Part shown: piece by piece, positions 44,001 to 55,640 of the stretch | Numbering within the stretch: position 1 is the first letter of the stretch | How the letters are laid out: each line of letters begins with the position of its first letter | Source of the DNA: Syncephalis plumigaleata | Lineage: Eukaryota > Zoopagomycota > Zoopagomycetes > Zoopagales > Piptocephalidaceae | Direction of reading: 5' to 3' | Assembly: GCA_025201365.1 (NCBI GenBank) | Contig: JAIXMF010000017.1 | Location: 186,001 to 250,000, forward strand | Length of the DNA: 64,000 nt | Notes under the pieces: generated by a model | Database searches by the model: none | What the model was told of the DNA's origin: nothing | What the model saw: only the letters and a program-made list of their open reading frames with translations | Translations under genes and position numbers: made by a program

Positions 44001-47000
44001 AAGTATTATATTCTTTGATGAGATTGATGGCAAGTATTGCCTACTAAACGATGATGACTAGTGGCTAATCAGTATTGAACAACCAGGATTGGCACCAGTA
44101 CGTTCTAGTCGCAGGATCAGATTCATGCATCGATTGTCTCGACATTACTCGCCTAATGGATGGTTAGATCATCGAGGTACGTATTATTGCGTAGATGCTA
44201 GAGTGTGACTAGTTTGATTCATTATTGCATTGTTACATAATAGGTCAAGTGGTAGTGATCGGTGCTACCAATCGTGTGGATGCCATTGATCCTGCACTAC
44301 GTCGACCAGGTCGATTCGATCGTGAATTTACTTTGGTCTACCGAATGAGGTGGCACGTCGACGTATTATCGATATTAAACACAACATTGGCAACCGCCTA
44401 TTGCCGATTCGTTTAAGGACGTTTAGCGGCAGCCACTAAAGGATATGGTGGTGCTGACATTAAGGTAAATAAACACACATACACTCTCATTGCCAACGAG
44501 CAAGTCATGAAATTAATCACGTTATACTATGATATGCACATATACATAAATTAGGCATTGTCTACTGAAGCAGCGTTACGTGCTATTCGACGACGTTACC
44601 CGCAGATCTATCATAGTCAACAGAAGCTAGTACTAGATCCACAATCGGTGCATGTCTCTGAAACTGATTTCGTAGCAGCCATGAAAGGTAAATCCACTTG
44701 ATTATACTGTACATAACATTCTATACTAATAATTTATTTATAATGTTGCAGATATGGTTCCTTCTTCTTATCGATCAGTGTCGGCGGTAGCTGCACCATT
44801 ACCGGCAAGCATTGCACCACTATTAGAGTCTGCATGGGAGCAAGTACAAACATTTATGAATGTACTACTACCGGATGGTATTAAAAAGAAGTCTGCCGCA
44901 ACCACCTCCCTCGTTAGTTCGGCCAATCTAAGCTTGGATCAATTCAATACAGATGGTAAGTGTCATATTGAATAGAATAGATGTGTGATAGAGTGTTAAC
45001 GCGTTTCAACTAGGTACAGCACCCTCCAATGTGTTCCGTCCTCGTCTTCTCATTGCGGGCAAGCCTGGTATGGGCCAATTGGCACTAGGACAAGCGGTAC
45101 TGCAACTACTTGAGGGTTGTCAAGTATGCTCGTTCGATCTAGGTCTTTAATGTCGGAAACTACACGGGTAAGTGACGCTGTTATGATAGATTACTTCGGT
45201 ATGTTAGGTAATAACTTGTATTGAACAATGATATGATGGTGATATGATGATAGACACCCGAAGCAGCTTGTGTTCAACTATTCGTTGAGGCAAAGCGACA
45301 TCGTCCGAGTGTGTTGTACATTCCACAGTTGGATAATTGGTGTGGACCATTGTCGGATCTAGTGATATCTACGTTTAGCAGTTACTGCGTAGTCTCAATC
45401 CGTATGATCCCATTCTGTTGCTGGCCACTTGCGAATGTTTACCTAAAGAGTTGCCACCCGCCATTAAAGAATGGTTCAAGGAAGGTCAATGTCGAGTGAT
45501 ATTGCCATCCACGCCAAGTACAGTAAGTGGGATTAAACCCGTCAATTACTCATTACTCATTACTCATTACTTACATTGATGACAACTATACTAGACTGCA
45601 CGACAAGTATTCTTCCAAGCCATGCACAAGGATGTTTATCGTGCACCATCCGAGGAACAATCATCCAGCATTACCGATATGACTACTAATTTATCAATGA
45701 ATAATGAAATAGTCGAGCAACTACCTAAATTACCGATAGCACCACCACCACCACCGCGTGCTCCTAGTCAAATGGTTAGCAAGGAACAACGAGATTATGA
45801 CGAGTCAGTATTACGCGATTGTATATACCGGATTGTATCAATTAACTAATTACGATTGATTGATTGATTGATGTATATACCGAATAGATTCTGGATGGGT
45901 GTATTCCGACTGCAACTCTACAACACCATGTCGTCTGTTCATAAGCTACGTAAAGACTTTAAGGAACTATTTAACGAGCGAGTAAGTGATGAAAGTGAAT
46001 AATATGAACAGAGGAACTAATCATAGTGAAATGAATCATTTAGTTGCAACCTATTGACTTGGTAACGCAATTGCCTATTGACACGGATCCACCTCTTGAC
46101 TTGGTGGCCATTTGGGATAAGACAGCACGTCGCAAGAATGGCTACAAGAATACGAACGAATTCTTTAACGATCTCGAATACTGGGCGGATAACATCGATG
46201 TGATGAGTCGAGCGAATACCGAAGAGCATCGACCATACCATTCGATTGTAAGTGGTACATTCTGACTATAATAGGCATCGTTGTAGTAGTAAGAGGTATT
46301 AGGAATGATGAGCTGATTATTTCTGTTATAGGCACAACTACTATTGGACGAGGTAGCCACGAGTATTCGTGCATGGAATTATCAATTGGAGGAGCGTATC
46401 GATGAGATTGCTCATCGACATGAACGATTACGCCTTCGAGAAGAGGAATGGAAGCGAGAATGTAAGTGTTTACTAGTAGAATGGGATGTCAAATACTATG
46501 CACATATTAATGAATTCAAGTAGGTGACGATCTAACCAAACAAGCCATACCTACAACACCACATCGAAGAAGTCGTCGACTACAAGGCGATTCACCTAAT
46601 GATAATAATGATCCAGCACTAATTAAACAAGCTACCGAGAGTAGTAATGATAATAACAATAATGACGATGATGAGCAAGCAATGCAAGTTGATCAGTCAA
46701 CACGTAATACAGCCAATGTTGCTTGCGTACAAGATACAGAAATGAAAGATGCAGATACGACAATGGGGAGACAACAACGACAGATCAACAACATCATCAG
46801 ATGAATGTAGAAACAAAGGAGCCAGCTGAATCTTTACTGGTAATTGCTACGAATGATGCTACGACAACGGATAAACATTGATCAGTCTAGTGAATCAGTA
46901 AACGACAATACAGCACCTAATGGTAATTATTACTACAGATAACACGAATGTAATCAATATTGGGTCATTGCTAACTGAATGTAATATATATATATTATAG

Positions 47001-47365
47001 TGACCATGACCGTGGATACTATTGAACACACGGTAGCTGAAGGAGAAGAACAAGCGATGACGGCACTACTTCCTAAGAGTGTCACGATAGATGAGGCACA
47101 AGTAGAGGCATGGACGAATCGAGTGGTGGCTTTAACCGAGGGCTATTCCATTGATGCATTAGATAAGATGCGTATTAGCTTGCATGCCACATTAAAGCGT
47201 ACAGTCAACAATGGGATCGATCTCAATTAATTATGGTACGTTCTTTGTATTGATATATACGTATGTGGCATTCTTATATTGACATGATGTCTTGACTAGG
47301 ATCTTAATAAGGCTTTAGATTCACTTACGGAAAAGACGAGTATTTTCGATAGCGACATCGAATAA
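41090..47365 (+). CDS. ATAD2/Yta7/Abo1-type AAA+ chromatin ATPase with degenerate bromodomain
   Basis: Nuclear AAA+ ATPase of the histone-chaperone type. The N-terminus (41090 to about 43400) is acidic, with Asp/Asn/Gly/Thr runs and repeated RTRR/R-x-R patches. The first AAA domain has [18 protein letters not shown], Walker [25 protein letters not shown], Walker [37 protein letters not shown] and [17 protein letters not shown] second, degraded AAA domain follows ([26 protein letters not shown]). The bromodomain-like region near 45890-46400 reads [12 protein letters not shown], then [17 protein letters not shown], and lacks the acetyl-lysine Asn context. The C-terminus, [13 protein letters not shown], is typical of Yta7. 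Single-base breaks occur near 41620, 43950, 44335 and others. Introns at 43683-43752 and 44040-44096 use GC donors. Confidence 0.93.
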
Positions 47366-48160
47366 GCTAGTAGTGATCCATGTCATTACACAGATACAAA
47401 AGAAAAAGAAACCTAGACATGCGCACTAATATCGAGTCTAGACTTTACACAATACGATACTAATAAATTAATACACATACACATATGTTTGCTTTCATTT
47501 AATCGATGACTTGAATCAAACTTGTTATTTACGTCGTTAGTGCAATTAGTCAATGTATACATGCATGCAGGTATGTTCTAGAACTGCAATAGAATGTCTC
47601 GTTTAGAAGCAATAGCATTGACGATAACCGGTATAGATAGTATGGTATATCCTACTGCTCATTAGAGAAGAAGGCAAACATCAAGAACGAGAGATTGGAC
47701 AATATACCAACGAGATAGTCATCCAGTTGGAATAGGCCTATCGTTAAACGGTAGCATTGATTCATTTCATTATATGACCAAGCCTGCGGTATACTCTACT
47801 GCTAAGGCCGTAACAACATTGTAATTCTACAAATGATTGGCTTCTTTCTTTTACGCGTCCAATAGCTAATGAAGGTACAAGGCGACTGGTAGAAATACTA
47901 GCGATGGCAATACATCATGATTCATCATCAGCAATGTCCACTCATTGTATAGCAAGCCTATATAGATGGAGCAGGCCTGTTAGTTAATCATTGGCATCAA
48001 GCTATAAAAGCAAAGCAACTAAGCAGCCTATTGCCTCCAATTAATCATCGCATCAGCGCTAGTAACCTTATTTTCTCTTTTAGCTTCCTCTCTATACAAG
48101 CATCGCATTCCCGAGCTATACACCACTAGATACACCAGAAGAAGAAAACGCTAGACAACC
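47366..48160. other. Intergenic DNA
   Basis: AT-rich spacer. The last 100 bp, with CT-rich sequence and CATCGCATTCCCGAG, may be promoter and leader of the secreted protein. No gene is recognised. Confidence 0.5.
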
Positions 48161-48766
48161 ATGCATCTCTCATTCTCGCTCGTAGCACTTTGCTATTATC
48201 CGCCTTCACCGTAGCCGATAGTAGCAATGTTGCTGATTCATCAAAAGAAATTCACATCAAACCTCCAGGCAAGACACTTAACACGCTATGCCTACTGCTT
48301 CTCGAGGGTCGACCTGCCGTGTACGTGTTTGACCACACGTACAACGAATGGACCTGGATAAAATCGCCTATAGCTGATTCTGCCAGACACTACACGCTTA
48401 AACTGAAGAAGGATGGACGCTGTCTCACCTATGACGAGTCGAAATTAACCACGTTCATGAGCGAGTGCAACAGCAATAATCAGCGACAACATTGGGAATT
48501 CTACAGTAATCCATCATTCACGAGTACGAGGACGGCGACTTTAAGCTGATTCCACGTCTAGCGCCAAAAGGTCTTGAACGTAATTTGTGCCTCGTTAGAA
48601 GCAATATTTACAAGATGTACGCCACTCGATGGAGAAGTGCGACCGTAGAAATAAGTTCCAATACTTTACGAGGTATAACAATAATAATACGCGCTTTTAT
48701 TCTAATTGCAATGATCATCGTAGTATAATTAGTGGACTGTTTCCATTCATTTTATTATTAAACTAA
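48161..48766 (+). CDS. Secreted ricin-B-type beta-trefoil (lectin-like) protein
   Basis: ATG at 48161 opens a hydrophobic start (MHLSFSLVALCY) suggesting a signal peptide. The body shows two beta-trefoil-like subrepeats: GRCLTYDESKLTTFMSECNS with NQRQHWEFYSN, and ERNLCLVRS followed further on by MEKCDRRNKFQYFTRY. The Q-x-W/F motif after a cysteine and Asn is the mark of ricin-B-type lectin repeats, which bind sugars. The reading frame looks interrupted, so exact extent and end are approximate. No catalytic domain is attached. Identification is by motif only. Confidence 0.5.
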
Positions 48767-48863
48767 AAGTATCAGTGCTTCATCGTGTAATTGTCGTCCT
48801 TCTACGATGATGACGATATTTGTATAAATAGCAAAAAGTATAGAAAAACAGAGTAAAAAGCAA

Positions 48864-48936
48864 TGCTCCCTGCCAGGCTCGAACTGGCGACCTTCAGATT
48901 ATGAGACTGACGCTCTACCGACTGAGCCAAGGAAGC
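48864..48936 (-). tRNA. tRNA-Met (CAT), elongator
   Basis: 73 nt. Acceptor GCTTCCT pairs with AGGGAGC (one T-G). D arm TGGCTCAGTCGGTAGAGC, anticodon loop CTCATAA (anticodon CAT), B box AGTTCGAGCCT, discriminator A. A T5 run lies shortly 3' on the minus strand. The acceptor and loop are those of an elongator, not an initiator tRNA. Confidence 0.95.
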
Positions 48937-49030
48937 AACTAAAAAATCAGGCATATTATGTCATGACATTCAAAATAGTAAAAATGGTCAATTTTGCCGC
49001 TTTTACGTTTTTTTTTGCTTTTTTTTACAA

Positions 49031-49681
49031 GTAATGCAAAGCAGCGAGTGGAGACGTTGTATGCTGGCAAGCAAGTGTGGTGCCTAATGCATAGCGCGAG
49101 TGTTACGTATGCGTACGTGTCCCCACATACTACGAGCAATGATCAGCAAGTTAACGCGAATAAAGTGGTACAACGCGGTAAGCAAACGCAGTGAATAAAG
49201 AGCACGGCATGAAATAATAGAAATACACGAGTGAGGGCAAGGGAGTGTCGCAAGCAAGTAGACAAGGGAGCGAGAAAGAGAGAACTGAATAGAGGATAGA
49301 CCAGTATGAAAGACCCAGTGGGGTATATGCCACGTTGATCGACAACGAATAAAGAACCAGCTACTACACAGCGTGAGTAGCAAAGTATGCTTATGACAGA
49401 GTATACAGATTGGAGTGAGGCTACCGACGAGTAGCGATACAAAATACGAGTACGCGACATACAATCAACATAATCGACAAGTAGTCATTGGCAAAGCGGC
49501 AGACTAGACGGGAATAAGACGACCGACCGAGAACAACACAACGACAAGTAGTATACGCTTGCAGCTAAGCGCAGCCTGTAGATGACTGTAAACGAAGGTG
49601 GAGTAAGAGGAAAAGCATGAGTTGTGGTGGTGTATGTGTGATCAGAGGACGAATAAAAGAATAAAAAGCAATAGACGAGTG
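49031..49681. repeat. 650-bp direct repeat, copy 1
   Basis: Begins GTAATGCAAAGCAGCGAGTG and ends TAGACGAGTG. It matches 54991-55640 along its whole length, in the same orientation, with roughly two dozen substitutions and very few indels. Antisense open frames in both copies (105 and 126 codons) are conserved simply because the DNA is, and resemble no protein. Function unknown. Confidence 0.9.
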
Positions 49682-49699
49682 TGTGTGTTAACGAGCATT

Positions 49700-50770
49700 G
49701 CTATCGTCTATGAGTGTTATGGTAATAGTTACGTGATTATTGAACGAGTGAATAAACAAACGAACGAAGGGAGATGAGATAATGAGGAAAGGAGAATGAG
49801 TAAAGCGCGCAACGAACGAGATCGAGCAAGAGAGGTGACTAGAATCCGAGAGGAGTGAATAAGTAAAGAGCAGAGTAGAAGGAGTGAAGGAGTGAAAGAG
49901 GCGAGCGGAATGAGTGTTATGAGTATATCGAGTAGAGTCAGCGAGGAATGAGCGTAACGTATAGAACGCGCAAGAAATGCCAGAGAGGGATGAGCGCGAC
50001 GAGTGTAAGTAGAATGTGAGAGGAATTAGTGTAGCGCGCGAGTGAACGATGAACGTATGGTAGTTTTGGATAGTTAATAGTAACGAGTGCATACACGTAT
50101 AATAAAAGAATATATGCTGAACGGTAATTAGTTCGTATGCAATAGAAAGCGTACTGAATGAAATGAGTATAGCACACGACGAATGAATAAAAGTGCAAGA
50201 GAAGTGAGTAGAACGCGCGACGAACGTAAGAGTAATTAGTAGAACGGACGAGGAAGTGAGTGGAATGAGGAGAACGCGCGAGGAGTGAGTATAGTGACAA
50301 GATCGAGCGAGGAACAAGTAGAATAAGCGAGGAACGTAAGACGAATGCGTGAGCGTAATGAGTATAGTGAGTAGATCCGAGCGAGAGGAGTGAGTGTATT
50401 GAGTAGAACACACGAGTAATGAATAGGACGAGTAAGAAGAAGGAGTAAAGCACGCCGCGAACGAGTAGATCGAGCAAGAGGAGTGGATATAGTGACGAGA
50501 TGGAGCGAGATGAGTGAGTATAGTGACGAGATGAAGAGTGAGGAGTGAGTATAGTGACGAGATGAAGAGTGAGGAGTGAGTATAGTAAGTATAAAAAATA
50601 AGATCGAGTGAGGGAAGTGACGAGATCGAGCGAGAGGAATGTGAGTATAGTGACAAGATTATGCAAGGAATGAGTAGAGCGAGCGAGTGAGAGAATGAGA
50701 GTAATGAATATAACGTGCGAGGAAGGAGCGGGATTAGTAAAGAAATGAGTATAGCAACATTGAATGAATG
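49700..50770. repeat. Purine-biased degenerate minisatellite
   Basis: About 1 kb in which the plus strand is built from variants of GAGTGAGTATAGTGACGAGAT and similar GAG/GTA-rich words. The best conserved units lie at 50500-50590. The strong purine strand bias yields long antisense open frames rich in Ser, Leu, Tyr and His, which I regard as spurious. Confidence 0.8.
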
Positions 50771-50807
50771 CAATAATGTATAATAAATCGAGTAACAAAG
50801 CTACAGC

Positions 50808-51090
50808 ATTGTAATGGGGAACATGGTGGTATGTATTAAAACAATATAGGAAGCATACTAGAGGAGGTAGCGACATGGGAGCCATGTGTATAGTGAACAT
50901 GTCAATAACACTCGCCGATTTTTCGTGACATGGGTAATGAAGCGAGAACACTACAAGTGCATTCATTCAATCATATTGAAATGAGGAACATGGTGGTATG
51001 TGTTGTATTATTATTGAAGGGATATAGAAGGAGGTATAGTCATGAAGGCCAGAGTGTATGGTCATCGTCATGCATATGTCTCAGTATTGA
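50808..51090. repeat. Diverged tandem duplication, unit about 160 bp
   Basis: Two related segments sharing GAACATGGTGGTATGTRTT, a following ATATAG/AGGAGGTA block and CATG-rich ends (about 50808-50910 and 50972-51080). The similarity is patchy, so this is an old duplication. Confidence 0.6.
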
Positions 51091-51164
51091 AACAATAATG
51101 AATGTTGTCATGATCACCATGGCTATACTTATAGACCCATTAATGTGAGCCATTGTTATTAATA

Positions 51165-51530
51165 AATGTTGATAAAAATCAGTTAGCTTACTAATACCCA
51201 TCAGATTGTTTTGTTGTCACTTGCTAATAGTATAGCCATGACTACATGTTAATGAAAGTTAATAGGCCAATGGGGGACCATTGCGACTCATGAAGGACCA
51301 GGTCATTTTCTGGTTAATAAAAGTTAACAAAATTACTAATAAAAAGTTAATGAATTTATTAATAAAAGTTAATAGCTAGTTGGGCTCTTCTGCGGCTCTT
51401 CTGCGGCTCTTCTGCGGCTCTTGAGGGTACCGGGCCCATGTCTGGCTAATAAATGCTAGTAAATTACTAATAAAAAGTTAATAAAATTACTAATAAAAGT
51501 TAACAAACTTATTAATAAAAGTTAATGGCT
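51165..51530. repeat. TTAATAAAAGTT-type array, left arm
   Basis: Many irregular copies of AATAAAAGTTAA and ACTAATAAAAAGTTAAT on the plus strand, interspersed with GC-rich segments such as TTGGGGCCCTTGGAGA. The same words occur in opposite orientation at 52310-52620. Confidence 0.75.
51383..51422. repeat. 11-bp tandem repeat (3.6 copies)
   Basis: Perfect GGCTCTTCTGC units at 51383, 51394 and 51405, with a partial fourth. A GC-rich island inside AT-rich array DNA. Confidence 0.92.
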
Positions 51531-51540
51531 CATTGGGGCC

Positions 51541-52280
51541 CTTGGAGAATCAGGTCATTTTTCTGGTATATCCATTTTTCTCGCTCAATTCTGGTCTTCT
51601 GGAGGTAGTATTGCACCTATTGAAGTCAAAAGGCCCGTCCGGACCAGAATATGCCACTACCATCGAGAAATAACGCCATTTGAGCAAAATGAAAAGGACT
51701 GGATGCCCAAATAACGCGATTTGTATGGGAGAAATAGACTATTTGCGATTTATTGCCTGGAAATGCATCGATTGTAGCCAACTCGCATATCAATCAACTC
51801 GCTATTGCCGTCTGGACATGCGAAATGCACTATTTGTGCATGCTTTCAAGTGCGTTATGGCAATAGCATTGGATAACACGGTATTATAGGGAAACTACCA
51901 TACAAATTCAAGAATCACGGCGATTTCCGCGGCTTTACTCGCCATACTACTAAGCTATGCTGGGTTCAGCGAATAAGTAGACTTATGCACCCTGTGATGC
52001 CCAGTAGAATGGTAGCACCTGCATGCCGATCTGATGGATATTGGGGGAGGAAAACATGGATAGTGGAAAGCACAGCCAAATCAAGAATCACGACAACTAT
52101 CGACATTTTACTCGCCCTATTTGTCATTTATTTAGGCAGCAAGCACATATTCTGGCCCGGAAAAGCGAGATACGTTGAATGAGCGCACAAACAGCGAGAT
52201 TGGACCACAACAACGATAGTTAATGGGGGAAAGTAAAGCGCCATACAAATAGCACTGTGACTGCGTTTCTATTAATAGCT
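51541..52280. other. Non-coding core of the repeat island
   Basis: Less repetitive DNA between the two TTAATAAAAGTT arms. It holds a diverged repeat of about 40 bp (AAATTCAAGAATCACGGCGA at 51903 and CAAATCAAGAATCACGACAA at 52077, both running on to TTTACTCGCC). No gene is recognised. Confidence 0.6.
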
Positions 52281-52283
52281 ATA

Positions 52284-52300
52284 TAGGGTTAGGGTTAGGG
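52284..52300 (+). repeat. Interstitial telomere-like tract (TTAGGG)3
   Basis: TAGGGTTAGGGTTAGGG, matching the TTAGGG telomere unit of most fungi, inside the repeat island and next to the inverted right arm. Too short to be a functional telomere. Confidence 0.85.
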
Positions 52301-52309
52301 CTGTTAATA

Positions 52310-52620
52310 ATGGGGGATAGGTGTTAATAAATGTTAATAAATTTGTTAACTTTTTGTTAACTTTTTGTTAACTTTTATTAATGGGTTCATTAGTAATATT
52401 TTGCTAGTTTTAAATTGGCAATCTTTTAACTGTTAACTTTTATTAATAAATTTGTTAACTTTTATTAATGGGTTCATTAGTAACTTTTTGCTAGTTTTAA
52501 GCTGCTAACCCTTGTTAATTTTACTAATGGCTCTATTAGTAATTTATTAACACTTTATTAATACCATACTAATGACCAATTAGTAGGTGTACTAATAGCT
52601 TATTGCTTTTTATTAATAAA
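52310..52620. repeat. TTAATAAAAGTT-type array, right arm (inverted)
   Basis: Copies of TTAACTTTTATTAATGGG and TTTGTTAACTTTTTG, the reverse complement of the words in the left arm. It includes an internal repeat of TTATTAATGGGTTCATTAGT. Starts about 10 bp after the TTAGGG tract. Confidence 0.75.
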
Positions 52621-54990
52621 CGGCTTATACGAGTGTAATGAGCATAGAAAAGTAAACAAACGGAACTTACCTGAAGCGTACACAGTATGCAAAACAGCAT
52701 ACAGAATAGCGTTAGACGCGCAAGCAATACCCGTAGCTAGTGCACAGTAGAAATCTAATAAACAAACGGCAGCTTACCTTGCAATACAAAGAGTAGCAGA
52801 TGAGCACTGTTAGCGTACAAAGGAATAAACGCGCGAGTGGATCATGACGCAATGACAGCTGTAAGGCACTCGCAGGAACAGTACGGTAGCCTTGTCGTGC
52901 ACAAGTGTTACAGGCTGAAGGGGAGGTGATTACAGCAGAATAAAGTGAGTATGAACGCGTGATCGTAGTGAGCGTGCGTAGAAAAGCAGCGCAAACTACA
53001 AAGAGGTAAGGACAATAGGCAGGATGAATAGAACGCGTAGAAGATGACGCAATCTAACGTTAGATCAACGACAACAACAAGGAGTGGTGAACAGCGAACG
53101 CGAGTAAAACATAAACAAGCGAGAGAGGAGAAAGTACAAGTACGCGAGTGTGCTAAGCAAAGGTAAGTGCATACAAGATGAAGGAGAAAGAGAAATAAAG
53201 AACAGGTACAGCGAGCATCACGAATACAAGTAGTGAACGGCGAAGAAAGAGAGAAAGGAAAGAGTAAACAATAGAGAGAGAGGAGTGAACGTGTAAAGCA
53301 GGTGGTATTCACCAATAACCAAGAATGATTAGGAACTATTAAGCACCAGGTACATGTAACCATGCGAGTTAGTTACGCGGTATAGGTTCACGTAGGATGC
53401 ACCGGTCGATATATGGAGCATATAGGCACGTAGTCGAGAATGGTACACGTTGTTTCATAGCCTGTTGATATGTAGAAGTGGCGTTAGACGGCGTAGATCA
53501 GGTAATAGTAGACAGAGCGGCACACGACTGAATGTCCCTTTGACCGGGTATTATATATACATGCTAGATCGTGAAACTAAACTGCCTTTTAGAACAGGAG
53601 TTAGTCATGATGAAGTGAAAGCGTCAAGCCTCATAGGACACGCTCGAGGTCTGTTCTAGACTCACTCGTTAATAACAATAAACCTTTAGTACACCTTGCG
53701 TAGAATTACGTAGCATTAACCGATCAATGTACGTTCCATATTACTATGTAGCCGAAGACGGTATGTAGCGAGCTATGCGTTACTCGTTATTCGTTATTTG
53801 CGTATCTATTGCCGTGGCATTAATTGATGCTAACAATGTTCGTTAGTACACTCATTATTCACCATTCATAATTATCGTTAGCATCAGTCATTCTGTATAG
53901 TCATTGTATATCTAGTTGTATACACGTAGTCAAGTCCATTGCTGACTATACTCCTAATGACGAACACATCATATTGCAGCAATACATTTAAAAGCTATAA
54001 TAATATTGTATCGAAATAGTGAATATGTCTTATTGATGATGAAATCATTAAATCATACAGCGATATCAGCAGTTGTATGATCATGCTGTGCGAGTGCCAT
54101 CACATTCTCATTGCCTATATGATTGCTAATCGATTCAATGACATATTAGCATTTTAGTAGAATGAATCAGCTATTGCTCGATACTTACCGTATACTAATA
54201 GTGTATCCATGTCAATGCACGCACGATCACGTCAGATGGTCAGTATCTATTGTGTTGTTCGATGATTTGCTATACAATTCATTACAATGACTACAGGTAA
54301 ATATACATCCATCGATATTAATGCATAATCAGTGAGTGGACGAGTGATATATTCTAGTTGATTGTATACTGCTGATAGCTGAATATGAATGATAGGAATA
54401 GCAGTGGTAGTAGTAGTAGTAGCTAGTTGTATTGGTTGAAAGCAGAGTATGTTCAATAGAGTGTAGAGAATACAGCGATATGTATGAAGTTGATACGGTG
54501 TTTATTGGCTGAATGAGAATAGAAGCAGAGGGACAAGTAGTATGGATAGCAGTAAGAGTGAATATAACGAATGAGCACATATGCTTACAGAATACAAACA
54601 AATAAACAAATAAACAAATAAACAATTCTGTAATAGCATGCCAATGATCAATGAATGGATGTGCTAATGCCGATATTACTCTCTATTAGTGCCATATTAG
54701 CTATTGATATACACTATGCAAATAAAGATATAGCCATCATATAGGATTTCCTCGGCACATTTACAATATGCAATACAGTGTCAGACAGTACCACTACAAA
54801 TACAAAGTGCTAAGCGACGTAATGGGTAGTAGTTAGCGCGGATATTATGTATGTACGTGTACTTTCGCAGCACACGAGTAGAAGGCGTAGTGTTCGTTAC
54901 GTATACATGTCGCAATTGGATGAACAAAAGCACTGGCTAGTGATTAGCACGAGTACCGCGTACTTGCATATATTCATAAATCACGAGTAA
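52621..54990. other. Gene-free repeat-island DNA
   Basis: Purine-rich sequence to about 53300, then AT-rich unique DNA. AAACAAACGG followed by CTTACC occurs at about 52654 and 52760. TAG/AAC-type microsatellites occur near 54402-54423 and 54597-54625. Short frames (53450-53659 plus; 52908-53363 minus) resemble nothing. No RNA gene is seen. Confidence 0.55.
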
Positions 54991-55640
54991 GTAGTGCAAA
55001 GTAGCGAGTGGAGACGTTGTATGCTGACAAGCAAGCGTGGTGCCTAATGCATAGCGCGAGTGTTACGTATGCGTACGTGTCCCCACATACTACGAGCAAT
55101 GATCAGCAAGTCAACGCGAATAAAGTGGTACAACGCGGCAAGCAAACGTCGTGAATAAAGAGCACGGTATGAAATAATAGAAATACACGAGTGAGGGCAA
55201 GGGAGTGTCGCAAGCAAGTAGACAAGGGAGCGAGAAAGAGAGAACTGAATAGAGGATCGACCAGTATGAAAGACCCAGTGGGATATATGCCACGTTGATC
55301 GACAACGAATAAAGAACCAATTACTACACAGCGTAAAGAGCAAAGTGTGCTTATGACAGAGTATACAGATGGGAGTGAGGCTACCGACAAGTAGCGATAC
55401 AAAATACGAGTACGCGACATACAATCAACATAATCGACAAGTAGTCATTGGCAAAGCGGCAGACTAGACGGGAATAAGACGACCGACCGAGAACAACACA
55501 AAGACAAGTAGTATACGCTTGCAGCTAAGCGTAGCCTGTAGATGACTGTAAACGAAGGTGGAGTAAGAGGAAAAGCATGAGTTGTAGTGATGTATGTGTT
55601 GTTAGAGAACAATAAAAGAATAAAAAGCAATAGACGAGTG
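54991..55640. repeat. 650-bp direct repeat, copy 2
   Basis: Second copy of the repeat at 49031, 5960 bp downstream and in the same orientation. The match begins and ends abruptly; flanking sequence on either side is unrelated to that of copy 1. Confidence 0.9.

Noticed and set aside
49688-50966. Long antisense open frames (up to 361 codons) rich in Ser, Leu, Tyr and His
   Set aside because: They arise from the purine-biased minisatellite on the plus strand, overlap in more than one frame and have no domain-like sequence.
52908-53363. A 151-codon cysteine- and leucine-rich minus-strand frame
   Set aside because: Composition mirrors the purine-rich plus strand; no signal, domain or splice support.
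53450-53659. A 69-codon frame resembling a small basic protein
   Set aside because: It lies in the repeat island, has no ATG context or conserved pattern, and nothing nearby supports a gene.
49031-55640. Terminal repeats of a complete LTR-type element
   Set aside because: The spacing and direct orientation would fit, but I see no related protein genes between the repeats, no short target duplication, and the interior is telomere-like and minisatellite DNA.
49031-55640. Paired repeats as a CRISPR-like array
   Set aside because: The genome is eukaryotic and no regularly spaced short repeats with unique spacers occur anywhere in the window.
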